The position numbers and the translations under genes are program-made. The notes under the pieces were generated by a model that saw only the letters and a list, made by a program, of their open reading frames with translations, made no database searches and was not told where the DNA came from. Shown here one piece after another: positions 1 to 8,465 of a DNA stretch of 33,433 nt. The stretch covers positions 3,078,401 to 3,111,833 of the forward strand of contig KB904821.1 of the NCBI GenBank assembly GCA_000380225.1, given 5' to 3'. Within the stretch, counting starts at the first letter, position 1, and each line of letters opens with the position of its first letter. The stretch comes from a filamentous cyanobacterium ESFC-1. Lineage in GTDB: Bacteria; Cyanobacteriota; Cyanobacteriia; Cyanobacteriales; Spirulinaceae.

Positions 1-80
1 ACTCCTCCCACTCCTCCCCCTCTCCCCACTCCTCCCCCTCTTCCCACTCCTCCCCCTCCTCCCACTCTTCCCCCTCTTTC
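1..80. repeat. Pyrimidine-rich imperfect tandem repeat
   Basis: Imperfect repetition of a unit like CCACTCCTCCCCCTC, almost only C and T on the + strand. The minus strand is therefore a G-run/purine tract. A related tract in the opposite orientation lies at 29001-29040. No gene is visible here. Confidence 0.8.
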
Positions 81-81
81 A

Positions 82-109
82 CGATTGCCGACTGCCGATT
101 ACCGATTGC
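82..109. repeat. Heptamer STRR array, 4 units
   Basis: Four consecutive 7-mers, CGATTGC, CGACTGC, CGATTAC and CGATTGC. They are the complement of the CAATCGG/CAGTCGG family at 33388-33415. Short tandemly repeated heptamers of this kind are a known feature of many cyanobacterial genomes. Confidence 0.8.
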
Positions 110-242
110 CCTCAAAAAACTCTCTGACAATGACTGGGAACAACGCTACACTAGACACTAATCGCCCAACTCGTTAGCAGGCGGTGTTGGGAATGCGAAA
201 AAACAGAAAACTTGCTCAAAATCTGCCTAGGAGAAGCTCATC

Positions 243-554
243 ATGCTACACCGCAAGATTTATCAACTTTGTACCGATAATCGAGAGGTTTGCGTTTTCT
301 TGCGGGACCAGCAACGCTGGATTGAAAACGCTCGCATGACAGATATTGAAGGCGATCTCGTCACCCTCCGCTATGAAACCGAAGAAGACGACGAAGTAAG
401 CGCTTGGGAAGAAATGGTACGCCTCGAAAGCATTGGCGCAATCAGCCAAAAACTGGCTTCTGTGCCGCGCGGTCAAGTTGACTTGCAGATTTCTGATGAT
501 TGCCCTGAAGCCGAACAAATCCACCCGCGATCGCCCGAAACCGATTGGGAATAA
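243..554 (+). CDS. Small conserved cyanobacterial protein (DUF6679-like)
   Basis: A 103-residue soluble protein. Its first 75 residues (MLHRKIYQLC... through ...LASVPRG) look like a compact conserved domain known to me only from cyanobacteria, which I believe is DUF6679. The remaining 25 residues are acidic and low in complexity. It has no signal peptide, membrane segment or recognisable catalytic motif. The start is supported by a good ribosome binding site (AGGAGA about 7 bases upstream of the ATG). It converges on the hydrolase gene at 560, with only 5 bases between the two stop codons. The family name is from memory, the function is unknown, and no role should be assumed. Confidence 0.75.
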   Translation: MLHRKIYQLCTDNREVCVFLRDQQRWIENARMTDIEGDLVTLRYETEEDDEVSAWEEMVRLESIGAISQKLASVPRGQVDLQISDDCPEAEQIHPRSPETDWE

Positions 555-559
555 GTCTC

Positions 560-2212
560 TTAAGGGTCAGTTTCAGCCCTTTCCTCAGCTTCAAATGCCG
601 GACAATACCCTTCTGGAGTCACTCTAAACCCATAAAGGGGGGATAAGCGATTCCAGCACCGTTGTCCTCGTTGGTGCAGGCAATTCCGACAACAATCGAG
701 ATCGACTTGGATTTTGGCGGTATTGCTTTGGCTCAAAAGTTCCCGTTGAGAAATTCCCCGCAATAATAATTCTTCTCCTTGCCAACGAGCTTCAACCAGA
801 CCCGTATCGGCGAATTGCTGCCAACGGGGATCGCTGACGATCGCGGTGGGTAAGTTAAAAGAAATTGCTGTATCGAGTTCGTTGATTTCGCCTTCGTATT
901 GATTCGGGGGTGGGGCTTCAGGCTGAATAAAAGTATCGCCAATCGGCAATTCGACCAAAGTACCAACAGGCGGCGAATGCAGTTGGTAACGATTTTGTAG
1001 TTCTTCGAGACTGGTCAAGTCGGCTAAATACGCCGGGGAACCGTGGACGAAAATAATATGTTGCGGTCGAATATTGTGGATCAGTTGGGTGGTGTTGCGA
1101 CCGTCGCTGTGTTGAGACAGTAAGTAAGTTTCTAGTTGGATGTGGGCATAATTGGGGAGTGGCTGTTCTCCTGTAAAATTTTGGGTAATTCCTGGGGGCA
1201 TGGCATCGGGCAGTAATACCAGCCAAGGGCCGGTTTCCGGGGGACAATAGTGCTGTAAATCGGCAGTATTATCGGTCAACACCACACAGGGATAGCGGTC
1301 TAGATCGTCGGCTGAACCAGGGTAACGACGCATCCGGGGCAAAACCTGTTCGTCCCAGAATAAAGGCTGGTGTTTGGCGAAATTCTGGACGGCGGTGGGA
1401 AGATGGGGCAGCAGGTGAAGATAGCGATCGCAAGCGGTGGCCACTTGACCATCTACCCAAATATCGAGGTCGCGGCCTGTAAATTGATGATGCGATCGCA
1501 ACAGCATCAAGATTTCTTGGGCGATACCAATCGGCGGTACGGGCATTAAGACCGACATCCCACTAGCCAAAGCGCGGTCAAGCCTGGCCATCAGTTGTTT
1601 TTCCTGTTGGCGACGGCGACTGTGGCGGGCCGTGCCATAACTGCCTTCGATAATTAGTATATCCGGGTGTAATCCCCGCAAGGAATCCAAGGGCAATCCT
1701 TCGACCAAGCGAGAATTTGACAAGAAAAAGTCCCCCGTGTAAAGCAATCGATATACACGCTCGGGTGTGGTGTAGGTCAAGACAACCGCCGCCGCCCCCG
1801 GTAAATGACCCGCCGGGAAAAATTCTAAGCTCAGGTCATCGGCAATTTGAATGGGCGATCGCCAAGGTAACACTTGACAAAACGACTGAATTACTGTGTC
1901 TGGGCAGTCGGGCCAGTAAAGAGGAAGCAACGCCGCCGTCACCGCACTGGTATAAATGGGCAGATGGGGGTCGTGTTCGTGCAGGGCTTGTAAACCCCGG
2001 ACATGATCGAGATGGGCGTGGGTGCAGATGGCGAAATCCAGAGGAGCCGCCGTGGTGAGGGGCGAAATATCCTCAAGGCCGCAATCGAGCAAAATGCGAT
2101 GCTGTCCTAACTGCACCAATAAACAAATCCCCTCCGCGTCGTGGCCAACACCGTAGGGGAAACAGAACAAGCGATCGCGATCGCATTGGTTAACCGCAGG
2201 ACGATAGTTCAT
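560..2212 (-). CDS. MBL-fold metallo-hydrolase, beta-CASP-like
   Basis: About 550 residues. The N-terminal half is a metallo-beta-lactamase fold. The metal-binding HAHLDH motif lies at residues 65-70, followed by a second metal histidine in PAGHLPGA and the Asp of LLYTGDF. The middle part (IIEGSYGTARHSRR, then a stretch with VLMPVPPIG) resembles the beta-CASP insert of RNA-processing nucleases such as CPSF-73/RNase J relatives. A His in the IIFVHGSP motif near residue 390 fits a late metal ligand. The C-terminal tail has clustered cysteines (CCRNCLHQRGQRC) and may bind a metal or Fe-S centre. I chose the ATG at 2212, preceded by GGGAG, rather than the upstream TTG at 2230. RNA or DNA hydrolysis is inferred from the fold; the substrate is unknown. 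Confidence 0.8.
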   Translation of the reverse strand: MNYRPAVNQCDRDRLFCFPYGVGHDAEGICLLVQLGQHRILLDCGLEDISPLTTAAPLDFAICTHAHLDHVRGLQALHEHDPHLPIYTSAVTAALLPLYWPDCPDTVIQSFCQVLPWRSPIQIADDLSLEFFPAGHLPGAAAVVLTYTTPERVYRLLYTGDFFLSNSRLVEGLPLDSLRGLHPDILIIEGSYGTARHSRRRQQEKQLMARLDRALASGMSVLMPVPPIGIAQEILMLLRSHHQFTGRDLDIWVDGQVATACDRYLHLLPHLPTAVQNFAKHQPLFWDEQVLPRMRRYPGSADDLDRYPCVVLTDNTADLQHYCPPETGPWLVLLPDAMPPGITQNFTGEQPLPNYAHIQLETYLLSQHSDGRNTTQLIHNIRPQHIIFVHGSPAYLADLTSLEELQNRYQLHSPPVGTLVELPIGDTFIQPEAPPPNQYEGEINELDTAISFNLPTAIVSDPRWQQFADTGLVEARWQGEELLLRGISQRELLSQSNTAKIQVDLDCCRNCLHQRGQRCWNRLSPLYGFRVTPEGYCPAFEAEERAETDP

Positions 2213-2306
2213 AAACTCCCTTGCCTCCAACCCACAAAAGCGGCGAGCAGCCAGAAACCCCGATCGATTGGGATTTGGCTCTCGCTGCTACAGCTTGACT
2301 TGGCTA

Positions 2307-2429
2307 TTAGTGAGCCGAACCATTACCGTGATAATTATCAGAATCATAAAAGCCGTTTTTTGTCCCAAAAAATAAGGTCGCCACAATAAATAAGCCGGTT
2401 AAAATAGCTAACACTAATTTGATATCCAT
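2307..2429 (-). CDS. ndhP: Single-helix small protein, candidate NdhP
   Basis: A 40-residue ORF starting MDIKLVLAILTGLF and ending in DSDNYHGNGSAH. Residues 4-22 form one hydrophobic helix, followed by a short polar tail. Size, single helix and the GFYDSD...YHG.G tail match my memory of NdhP, a one-helix subunit that stabilises the NDH-1L complex of cyanobacterial thylakoids and supports cyclic electron flow. AGGAG lies about 10 bases before the ATG. The gene sits alone between two larger genes on the same strand, with 77 bases to the antiporter stop at 2502. The alternative is another small one-helix thylakoid protein. Confidence 0.6.
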   Translation of the reverse strand: MDIKLVLAILTGLFIVATLFFGTKNGFYDSDNYHGNGSAH

Positions 2430-2501
2430 ATCAAGATCGCTCCTAATCGCAAAATTCTCCTATTATCATACTGTTTGCCTCAAAAATTCGCTGCGGATTG
2501 C

Positions 2502-4433
2502 CTAAGTCACTTCTTCTAATTTTCCTTCAGATTGAGCCGACGCGACCGGAACTTCCTCGACTTCGGGCAACTTCTCAATCGCCAACCGAGAGGCTTGAGA
2601 AGCCCCGGAAAGCCGCTTGAGCAATTGCGGTCGCGGGTCATGCAGAAGATAGATAATTTCATCTGCGGCTCGCCATTCTTCGGTGGCTTTCACCACTTGT
2701 AACGAATCTTTGCGACGTACCAACAACGGCACTAGCTCCCCAGACCGCATCAACGCCTGTAGGTGGGCTTGTTGAAAGGCCAAACCCTCTTCTTTGAGGA
2801 CGGTGCGACCGAGTTTCACTTGACCATCCTTGATGTACTGATTCCAAGTTTTAATCGGCAACGCACTCACAAAGGCTTGATTCACTTTAACCTTATTGGT
2901 CTTTTTATTGGCGGTAAGATTGGTTTGGGGATTTTGGGGAAAAATTGCCAAAACCCGCGGCGGACTAAACTCCTCTACGGCCCGTTGTCCCAAGACCAAA
3001 TTCACTTCACCATTACTGGTCACCGCCAAAAATGTACCAATAGACTCGATTCCCGCTTCTTCTAACACATCCGGGTCGAGACCACTGCTTTGAAACACTT
3101 GTAAGTTGTCGTCTTTGGCTTTTTGGCAGGATTCGGGGTCGGTATCGATCATCACGACCGATTCTCCCGCTTCTTGGAACAAACGCCCGGTTAAGCGTCC
3201 GACGGGGTTACACCCCACAATCACTGCTCCTCGCGCTTCTGAAGAAGCAATCTTGAGCCAACTGGCCACCCACCGGGCCGATAAACCCTGGATAAACACC
3301 GTCATCATAATCGTGAGGAACACCAGGGCTTTAATCGCTTCTCCCCCGTTGATGCCCTGTTGGGTGAGCAAAATCGCAAATAAAGAAGCCACAGAAGCTG
3401 AGACAATTCCTTTCGGGCCAATCCAGGCTACAAAAAACTTTTGCCGCCAGTTTAAGCCACTGTTCCAGGTACACAACGTCACGCTAATCGGACGCACGAC
3501 AAACATCAAGCACAACACGGTGCCAACACTACCCCAACCCAAAGCAAAGACACTATCAATGGATAAATCCGCCGCCAGCAGGATAAACAGCACCGAAACC
3601 CCTAAAACGGTCAACTGACCTTTAAAGCGGCGTAGCATCCGTTCTTCGGGCAAGGAGGAAGCCCGCAGGATAATCCCGGCCATGACTGAGGCCATGAGTC
3701 CCGATTCGCTGCGGAGGGTTTGAGCCAAGCCAAACAAACCCCAAACTCCGGCCAACACGACTAGGCTTTTGAGTTCTTCGGATAAGAAACTGGCTTGTTT
3801 GAGGGTGAGACCCAGCAGCCAACCGCCGATTGCGCCAATCATGGCACCAATGCCCAGACGCAGCAGCAAGCCACTGACAATTTCGAGGGGAACGGCATCG
3901 CTGTTGAGGATGGTATCGAGAACCACCACGGCTAAAATAGCCCCTACTGGGTCGATTAACACCCCTTCTCCTTCGAGGAGGGTGGCGACGCGGCGATCGA
4001 CTTCCACTTGTTTGAGGAGGGGGCCGATTACCGTTGGCCCGGTGACCACGACTAAGGCAGCATACAAAAAGGCAATGGGCCAGGGAAATTCACTCAGCCA
4101 GTGGGCGGCCATACCGCCGCCGAGTAGGGCAATGAGGGTTCCGGCGGTAACGAGATTTCGCAAGCTCCCTGAAACCCGCCCAATGTCTCGCAGTTCCAGG
4201 TTGAGGCCGCCTTCAAAGAGGATAATGGCAACAGACAGGGCGACTAAGACTTCTAAGCCGATGCCCAATTCCTGGGGATGCAGGAGATTGAGTCCGTCTG
4301 ACCCCAAGAGAATGCCCAGTAACAGTAAGAAGACAATACTGGGGACTTTGAGGGCTTCGGCCAAGACTTGAGCGCCAATCCCTGCCAGGACAGCGATGAC
4401 GATTTGTAGAGTAAGTTCAAAAGATCCATCCAT
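2502..4433 (-). CDS. CPA1 cation:proton antiporter with TrkA-N domain
   Basis: 643 residues. Residues 1-392 form about 12-13 hydrophobic helices with CPA1 signatures: FEGGLNLEL near 73-81, TGPTVIGPLL at 131-140 and EGEGVLIDP at 154-162, where Asp161 is the expected ion-binding carboxylate. A Rossmann-type TrkA-N regulatory domain follows. Its nucleotide loop is GCNPVG (407-412), a looser form of GxGxxG, and VVMIDTD follows. A C-terminal tail of about 120 residues may be a TrkA-C-like domain. The protein probably exchanges Na+ or K+ for protons across the plasma or thylakoid membrane, gated by nucleotide; ion choice cannot be read from sequence. Upstream is a 510-base spacer, so it likely has its own promoter. 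Confidence 0.88.
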   Translation of the reverse strand: MDGSFELTLQIVIAVLAGIGAQVLAEALKVPSIVFLLLLGILLGSDGLNLLHPQELGIGLEVLVALSVAIILFEGGLNLELRDIGRVSGSLRNLVTAGTLIALLGGGMAAHWLSEFPWPIAFLYAALVVVTGPTVIGPLLKQVEVDRRVATLLEGEGVLIDPVGAILAVVVLDTILNSDAVPLEIVSGLLLRLGIGAMIGAIGGWLLGLTLKQASFLSEELKSLVVLAGVWGLFGLAQTLRSESGLMASVMAGIILRASSLPEERMLRRFKGQLTVLGVSVLFILLAADLSIDSVFALGWGSVGTVLCLMFVVRPISVTLCTWNSGLNWRQKFFVAWIGPKGIVSASVASLFAILLTQQGINGGEAIKALVFLTIMMTVFIQGLSARWVASWLKIASSEARGAVIVGCNPVGRLTGRLFQEAGESVVMIDTDPESCQKAKDDNLQVFQSSGLDPDVLEEAGIESIGTFLAVTSNGEVNLVLGQRAVEEFSPPRVLAIFPQNPQTNLTANKKTNKVKVNQAFVSALPIKTWNQYIKDGQVKLGRTVLKEEGLAFQQAHLQALMRSGELVPLLVRRKDSLQVVKATEEWRAADEIIYLLHDPRPQLLKRLSGASQASRLAIEKLPEVEEVPVASAQSEGKLEEVT

Positions 4434-4943
4434 AAGCTCGATCGGGGCAGGCGATTAACTGTATATTCTCTAGCACCTCAGACAATCGCTAACGATGGTT
4501 TTGGGGTAGCAATCGATGCCCGAGTTAAAACTCTAGTTTAGCGATCGCATGGTTGTACCGGGCCAATTCCGGACAAAATGGATTGGGCACAGGGGTTGAA
4601 AGACGCTAGTAGATTGACTCTGAACGAGAAACTAATTTCTCGTCTCGAAAGAATTTTGGGTTTAATCTAGATTGTTATGAAACATTTTTTAAGTTTTTAG
4701 CGAGTTGTAAATAGAAAAAAATTAGGGTTTGGTAAAGTTGAAATGGTGAATTAAATTTTTCGGTCATTGCGGTATTTTAACATCTGGATTTCATCGGTGC
4801 CGCCCAACAGTGAGATGGAAGGGGGCGGTCGGACGCAGAGGCGCGATCGCGACAAACCCGGCACAATGGGAGCTAGAGTCAGCCAAATAACCGCAATGGA
4901 CGGCTAATTTTTGCCGGAAATCATTGCAATTGTCGATCGGTTT
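4434..4943. other. Long spacer with one perfect hairpin
   Basis: No convincing gene. It divides the antiporter (minus) from the glycosyltransferase (plus), so both promoters should lie here. A perfect 8-bp hairpin sits at 4624-4643 (ACGAGAAA, loop CTAA, TTTCTCGT). It has no T-run, so it looks more like an operator or RNA structure than a terminator. The stretch 4660-4780 is AT-rich. Confidence 0.5.
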
Positions 4944-6305
4944 ATGAATCTTCAACGTTTTGCCTGGAATCGTTCGAGAGCGACAAAGTTTAAAAGTGCT
5001 ACAAATTGGGTTGAATGGCTTTGGCTATTGGGTTTGTTCGTAGCGGCTTTAATTTTGTTTAGCGTCAATTTAGGGGGCGTACCGTTAGCCACGGAAACAG
5101 AAACACAGATCGCCCAGGTGGCTCAAGAAATTGCCCAGGGAACGCCAGGACAATTGAAATGGTTGTTTCCGACTTGGCAAAATCAGCCTTATTTCGATCG
5201 CCCCCCTTTGATCCCGGCGGCGATCGCGATTTTTTATAAAATTGGGGGTGTGAATCCCTGGACAACCCGCTTACCGGGGGCTTTATTAGCGGCAATTTCG
5301 GTGCCTTTGTTATACGGTTTGGGGCGGGAGGTGTTTCCCACCCGTTTACCCGCTTTGTCGGCGGCGATGATTTATTTGACGTTTTTCCCGGTGTTGCACT
5401 ACGGGCGTTTAGCGATGCTGGATGGCCCGGTTTTGTGTTTTACCCTGCTGATGATGTTGAGTGTGTTGCGATCGCGGCGGGATTTACGGTGGGGGTTAGG
5501 AGTCGGCTTGGGTTTGGCGTTGTTGGCCTTGACGAAAAGCGGAATTGGTTTGGTGTTGGGGGCGGTCGCGCTTTTGTTTTTGGCTTGGGATACCCCCCGC
5601 TTATTGGGGTCTTTTTATTTGTGGATTGGGGCGATCATTGGGCTGCTTCCGGCTGTGGGGTGGTATGGGGCCCAGTGGATTTATTATCACGACCAATATT
5701 CCCTGTCAGATATTTTTGGGCGATCGCTAGTGCTGTATCGTTTGGCGTTAAACGAACATCGCCAACCTTTATGGTTTTATGTGAGTGAGATTGCGAAATC
5801 GGCTTGGCCGTGGTTGTTTTTTTGCTTATACGGCTTACATTTGGCCCAAGAGAATTGGAATTGGAGTTGGGCTAAATTAACTTTAATTTGGAGTGGCGTT
5901 TATTTGCTGGTTTTGTCGTTGATGATGGTCAAGGTCTCTGCCTCGATTGTGCCGATTTACCCGGCTTTGGCCCTCGCGGGCGGCGCGGCTCTGGCTGAAG
6001 CGCGATCGCGCCCTAGTTTTCGCCTCTACCCCCGTTGGTGGACGGTGGGCTTACTCTTAATGTCGTTCGTAGCCACGATGGGCTGTGTTTATCTCAGTGT
6101 TTTACAAATAGCGACGGGATTTCAGCCGGTTTTGATGATGGCGTTAGCGTCCCTAGCTCTGACTTTGGCGGTGGTGGCTGTCTTGATTGAACGTCACGAC
6201 CAACAGTTTATTGTGATGCTGTTTTGGGGCGTTTATGTGTCGATGCTGCTGTGGATGAGTTCTCCCTACTGGACGGGGGATTTTAGCACTCTTTGGCTGC
6301 CCTAG
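4944..6305 (+). CDS. ArnT/PMT-like membrane glycosyltransferase
   Basis: 453 residues with about 11-12 membrane helices. The first large loop has the acidic ETETQIAQ segment, where ArnT and PMT relatives carry their catalytic Asp/Glu. About 45 residues later comes YFDRPPL, equivalent to the Y-F-x-K/R-P-P-L signature of GT83/GT39 family C-type glycosyltransferases. These enzymes move a sugar from a polyprenyl-phosphate carrier to lipid or protein on the outer face of the plasma membrane; the acceptor here is unknown. The C-terminus ends soon after the last helix, shorter than E. coli ArnT. The reading frame is open from a TTG at 4911. I chose the first ATG, although neither start has a clear ribosome binding site. 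A strong terminator follows. Confidence 0.8.
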   Translation: MNLQRFAWNRSRATKFKSATNWVEWLWLLGLFVAALILFSVNLGGVPLATETETQIAQVAQEIAQGTPGQLKWLFPTWQNQPYFDRPPLIPAAIAIFYKIGGVNPWTTRLPGALLAAISVPLLYGLGREVFPTRLPALSAAMIYLTFFPVLHYGRLAMLDGPVLCFTLLMMLSVLRSRRDLRWGLGVGLGLALLALTKSGIGLVLGAVALLFLAWDTPRLLGSFYLWIGAIIGLLPAVGWYGAQWIYYHDQYSLSDIFGRSLVLYRLALNEHRQPLWFYVSEIAKSAWPWLFFCLYGLHLAQENWNWSWAKLTLIWSGVYLLVLSLMMVKVSASIVPIYPALALAGGAALAEARSRPSFRLYPRWWTVGLLLMSFVATMGCVYLSVLQIATGFQPVLMMALASLALTLAVVAVLIERHDQQFIVMLFWGVYVSMLLWMSSPYWTGDFSTLWLP

Positions 6306-6376
6306 ATTGTACGGCGCGGGTGGGGGCAGCAAGTTGTAAAAACTTCAGTGTGAAGAACAATACACTGTCAATACTC

Positions 6377-6417
6377 AACGAGGAGAGTCTCAACAGAAAC
6401 TCTCCTCGTTCGTTTTT
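6377..6417 (+). terminator. Intrinsic terminator of the glycosyltransferase gene
   Basis: Perfect 12-bp stem (AACGAGGAGAGT with ACTCTCCTCGTT), a 10-base loop (6389-6398), then CGTTTTT. No T-run follows on the minus strand, so it acts for the + strand gene and protects the convergent cyabrB. Confidence 0.9.
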
Positions 6418-6434
6418 GATGAAGAAAAACTTAA

Positions 6435-6848
6435 CTATTCTTCTAGCGGTTCATCTTCAAAGTCATCATCGACGTTGACTTGTTTCAAACGGATGTGTTT
6501 GCGGCCCAGGGTAATTTCAAATTCATCTCCCGGTTCTAAGCCCATTTTTTTGGTATAAGCCGAACCAATTAAGAGATTGCCATTCGATTGTACGCTGATG
6601 CGATAACTCGCTGAACGTCCCCCTCGTCCTTGGCCGTTAGCGGTTGCGTCTAACTCAATCCCTTCGGCATCAATCAGGGCTTTGAGAAATTTCATCATAT
6701 TGACTCGTTCTACACCATTTTTTGTTTCGGTATAGTAACCACATTCTCTCGCTTTTTCTTCTTTACTGAGGTCGCCTAACTCTTTGACTTTTGCGACCAG
6801 TTCTTCGCCTGTTAAGGGGATAGGATCGGATTTTTTCTTTGGACTCAT
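6435..6848 (-). CDS. cyAbrB-type transcription regulator (Sll0822 clade)
   Basis: 137 residues from the ATG at 6848 (MSPKKKSDP...); the frame stays open 7 codons further up but family members start near here. The N-terminal part (PLTGEELVAKVKELGDLSKE, then AREC GYY) and the C-terminal AbrB-like DNA-binding half (GNLLIGSAYTKKMGLEPGDE) match the cyanobacterial AbrB family. The phrases VNMMKFLKALIDAEGIELD and GRGGRSASYRISVQSNG fit the second clade (Synechocystis Sll0822), known to act on carbon/nitrogen balance genes. The last 12 residues are acidic. An inverted repeat lies 43 bases upstream of the start and may be an autoregulatory site. It is convergent with the glycosyltransferase gene. Confidence 0.9.
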   Translation of the reverse strand: MSPKKKSDPIPLTGEELVAKVKELGDLSKEEKARECGYYTETKNGVERVNMMKFLKALIDAEGIELDATANGQGRGGRSASYRISVQSNGNLLIGSAYTKKMGLEPGDEFEITLGRKHIRLKQVNVDDDFEDEPLEE

Positions 6849-6890
6849 CAATTTAAAATTTAAAACCAACGACTGAAGGGTAAGTTTTTT

Positions 6891-6923
6891 GATTGTCTCC
6901 TTATCTATAGCGAGTAGACAATC
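6891..6923. promoter_or_regulatory. Inverted repeat upstream of cyabrB
   Basis: GATTGTCT at 6891-6898 and AGACAATC at 6916-6923 are perfect inverted 8-mers with 17 bases between. The spacing (25 bases centre to centre) and the place, between divergent regulators cyabrB and rrf2, suit an operator or a leader hairpin. Which one, and for which protein, is not shown by sequence. Confidence 0.4.
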
Positions 6924-7083
6924 AAGAAATTTGCTTAGTTTTTAATTCAGCATCCCTATGAAACTATATTACACGCGATAAGTCAATCTTTATTAAAATT
7001 TCATCAAATTGTTATAGGCTCAAGATGGAGAAAATTTGCTTCTCAAAAGCGACATTTTTGGGATTTACAAGAATAATAAAAAC

Positions 7084-7527
7084 ATGAAGCTAACTAAACG
7101 AGGGCATTATAGCGTTAAAGCCTTGTTGGATTTAAGCTTACAGCCGAATTACGGGCCCACCTCAGTCAGCGCGATCGCGACCCGCCAAAATTTACCCGCG
7201 CCCTATTTAGAAAAGCTCTTGATTGCTATGCGTCAAGCGGGTTTGGTATATTCTGTACGAGGGGCTCGGGGGGGTTATCAACTCGCCGAATCTCCAGAGC
7301 GCATTTCTTTAGGACAAATTTTAGCAGCAGTGGGAGAAACAATAGAGCCTTTACCTCACCATCGTCCTGATGCTTCCCAAGCGGAGGATTGGGTGACTTT
7401 TAGTTTGTGGCAACGTTTACATCAAAAGTTAAAAGAATCCCTTTATACGATTACCCTTGCCGATCTTTACTACGATGCCCGAAGCTGGCAAGCGGCTCAA
7501 GGGGAACAAACAAGTTTCATTATTTAA
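7084..7527 (+). CDS. Rrf2-family transcription regulator without cysteines
   Basis: 147 residues from the ATG at 7084 (MKLTKRGHYSVKALLDL); the frame extends 16 codons further up, but this is the usual Rrf2 start. The N-terminal winged helix is clear: KRGHYSVKALLDL, then ISAIA-like (SAIATRQNLPAPYLEKLL), then the wing VRGARGGYQLA. In IscR and NsrR three cysteines in the region after the wing bind an Fe-S cluster. This protein has no cysteine at all, so it cannot sense through such a cluster unless another protein supplies it. Cys-free cyanobacterial Rrf2 proteins of the Slr0846 type exist, and I place it there tentatively. The GFA gene follows after 12 bases, probably co-transcribed. Confidence 0.85.
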   Translation: MKLTKRGHYSVKALLDLSLQPNYGPTSVSAIATRQNLPAPYLEKLLIAMRQAGLVYSVRGARGGYQLAESPERISLGQILAAVGETIEPLPHHRPDASQAEDWVTFSLWQRLHQKLKESLYTITLADLYYDARSWQAAQGEQTSFII

Positions 7528-7539
7528 TGAAAAAGGATT

Positions 7540-7923
7540 ATGTCGGAAAAAGCAACAGTTTATAACGGGGGGTGTCATTGTGGTGCCATCCGCTTTCAAG
7601 TGGAGATTGAAGCCTGCGAAGCCCTAGACTGTAATTGCTCAATCTGTCGGAAAAAGGGATTTCTCCATCTGATCGTTGCTGCTAATTGCTTCCGTCTTCT
7701 GCAAGGATCGGAGTTTTTGTCAACTTATACTTTTAACACAAACGTGGCCCAACATCATTTTTGCCGTGTTTGTGGGATTCATCCTTTTTATCGACCCCGT
7801 TCTCATCCTGATGGGATTGATGTTAATATTCGTTGCTTAGATGGGGATGTCTTATCGAGGTTTAAAGTGATTCCTTTTGACGGTGCGAATTGGGAAGAAA
7901 ATATCGATCGGATTCGTCCTTAA
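7540..7923 (+). CDS. GFA-family zinc protein (CENP-V/GFA domain)
   Basis: 127 residues, a complete GFA fold. The zinc ligands are visible: GCHCG (Cys12, Cys14), CNCSIC (Cys31, Cys33, Cys36) and FCRVCG (Cys75, Cys78). This family was named for Gfa, an S-(hydroxymethyl)glutathione synthase of Paracoccus, but most members have no known substrate, and names implying formaldehyde activity should not be trusted. AAGGA before the ATG is a good ribosome binding site. It lies 12 bases after the Rrf2 gene and is likely in the same transcript; a weak HIP1-based terminator follows. Confidence 0.85.
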   Translation: MSEKATVYNGGCHCGAIRFQVEIEACEALDCNCSICRKKGFLHLIVAANCFRLLQGSEFLSTYTFNTNVAQHHFCRVCGIHPFYRPRSHPDGIDVNIRCLDGDVLSRFKVIPFDGANWEENIDRIRP

Positions 7924-7928
7924 GTTGA

Positions 7929-7951
7929 AGGGGGGCGCGATCGCCTTTTTT
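7929..7951 (+). terminator. Possible HIP1-based terminator
   Basis: GGCG-CGAT-CGCC is a short stem around a HIP1 octamer, preceded by Gs and followed by six Ts. The stem is only 4 bp of perfect pairs, so strength is uncertain. It lies between the GFA gene and folK. Confidence 0.35.
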
Positions 7952-7967
7952 GGGGGTTTAATTTGTC

Positions 7968-8465
7968 ATGAAATCAAAGCAATGTGCCATTGCCCTAGGG
8001 AGTAACTTAGGGGATTCCCTAACAATCTTAGAACAAGCTTTAGAAAAGTTGAATGATGTACCGGGTTTACAACTTCAACAGTATTCTAGTTGGTACGAAA
8101 CCGTACCGATAGGGCCACCTCAACCCAATTATTTAAATGGCTGTGCGATCGCGACGGTATCGGAGTCGCGATCGCCCCTAGAAATTTTAGAAAATTTGTG
8201 GGCGATTGAGCAACAGTTTGGGCGAATTCGTCGCCAACGTTGGGGGCCGCGATCGCTCGATTTAGATTTATTATTATGGGAAAATTTGATTTTAGAGTTG
8301 CCCCAATTACAAATTCCTCATCCTCGCTTTCGCGATCGCGCTTTTGTCTTAGTTCCCCTGGCCGAAATTGCCCCCCATTGGCTCGATCCGGTAACCGGTC
8401 ATACCATAACTCAACTCCAACAAAAAGTGAACTGTACAGAAGTTACCCTGTATCAACAAAATTAA
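7968..8465 (+). CDS. folK: 6-hydroxymethyl-dihydropterin pyrophosphokinase
   Basis: 165 residues, usual length for a stand-alone HPPK. It transfers pyrophosphate from ATP to 6-hydroxymethyl-7,8-dihydropterin in folate synthesis in the cytosol. The start motif ALGSNLGD (residues 9-16) and the substrate-binding Y..PVG-like segment YETVPIGPPQPNYLN are present. The family signature RRQRWGPRSLDLDLL at 88-102 holds the Mg2+-binding Asp pair, and HPR follows later. The ATG sits 44 bases after the GFA stop. The NUDIX gene 94 bases downstream is on the same strand, an arrangement I recall from several cyanobacteria. Confidence 0.95.
   Translation: MKSKQCAIALGSNLGDSLTILEQALEKLNDVPGLQLQQYSSWYETVPIGPPQPNYLNGCAIATVSESRSPLEILENLWAIEQQFGRIRRQRWGPRSLDLDLLLWENLILELPQLQIPHPRFRDRAFVLVPLAEIAPHWLDPVTGHTITQLQQKVNCTEVTLYQQN

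Noticed and set aside
3106-4371. Two long frames on the + strand (170 and 200 codons)
   Set aside because: They lie fully antisense to the antiporter, which has clear family motifs; their peptides are Arg/Ser/Thr/Pro-rich and domain-free.
6293-6478. 61-codon frame after the glycosyltransferase
   Set aside because: It runs through the strong terminator hairpin and into the antisense of cyabrB.
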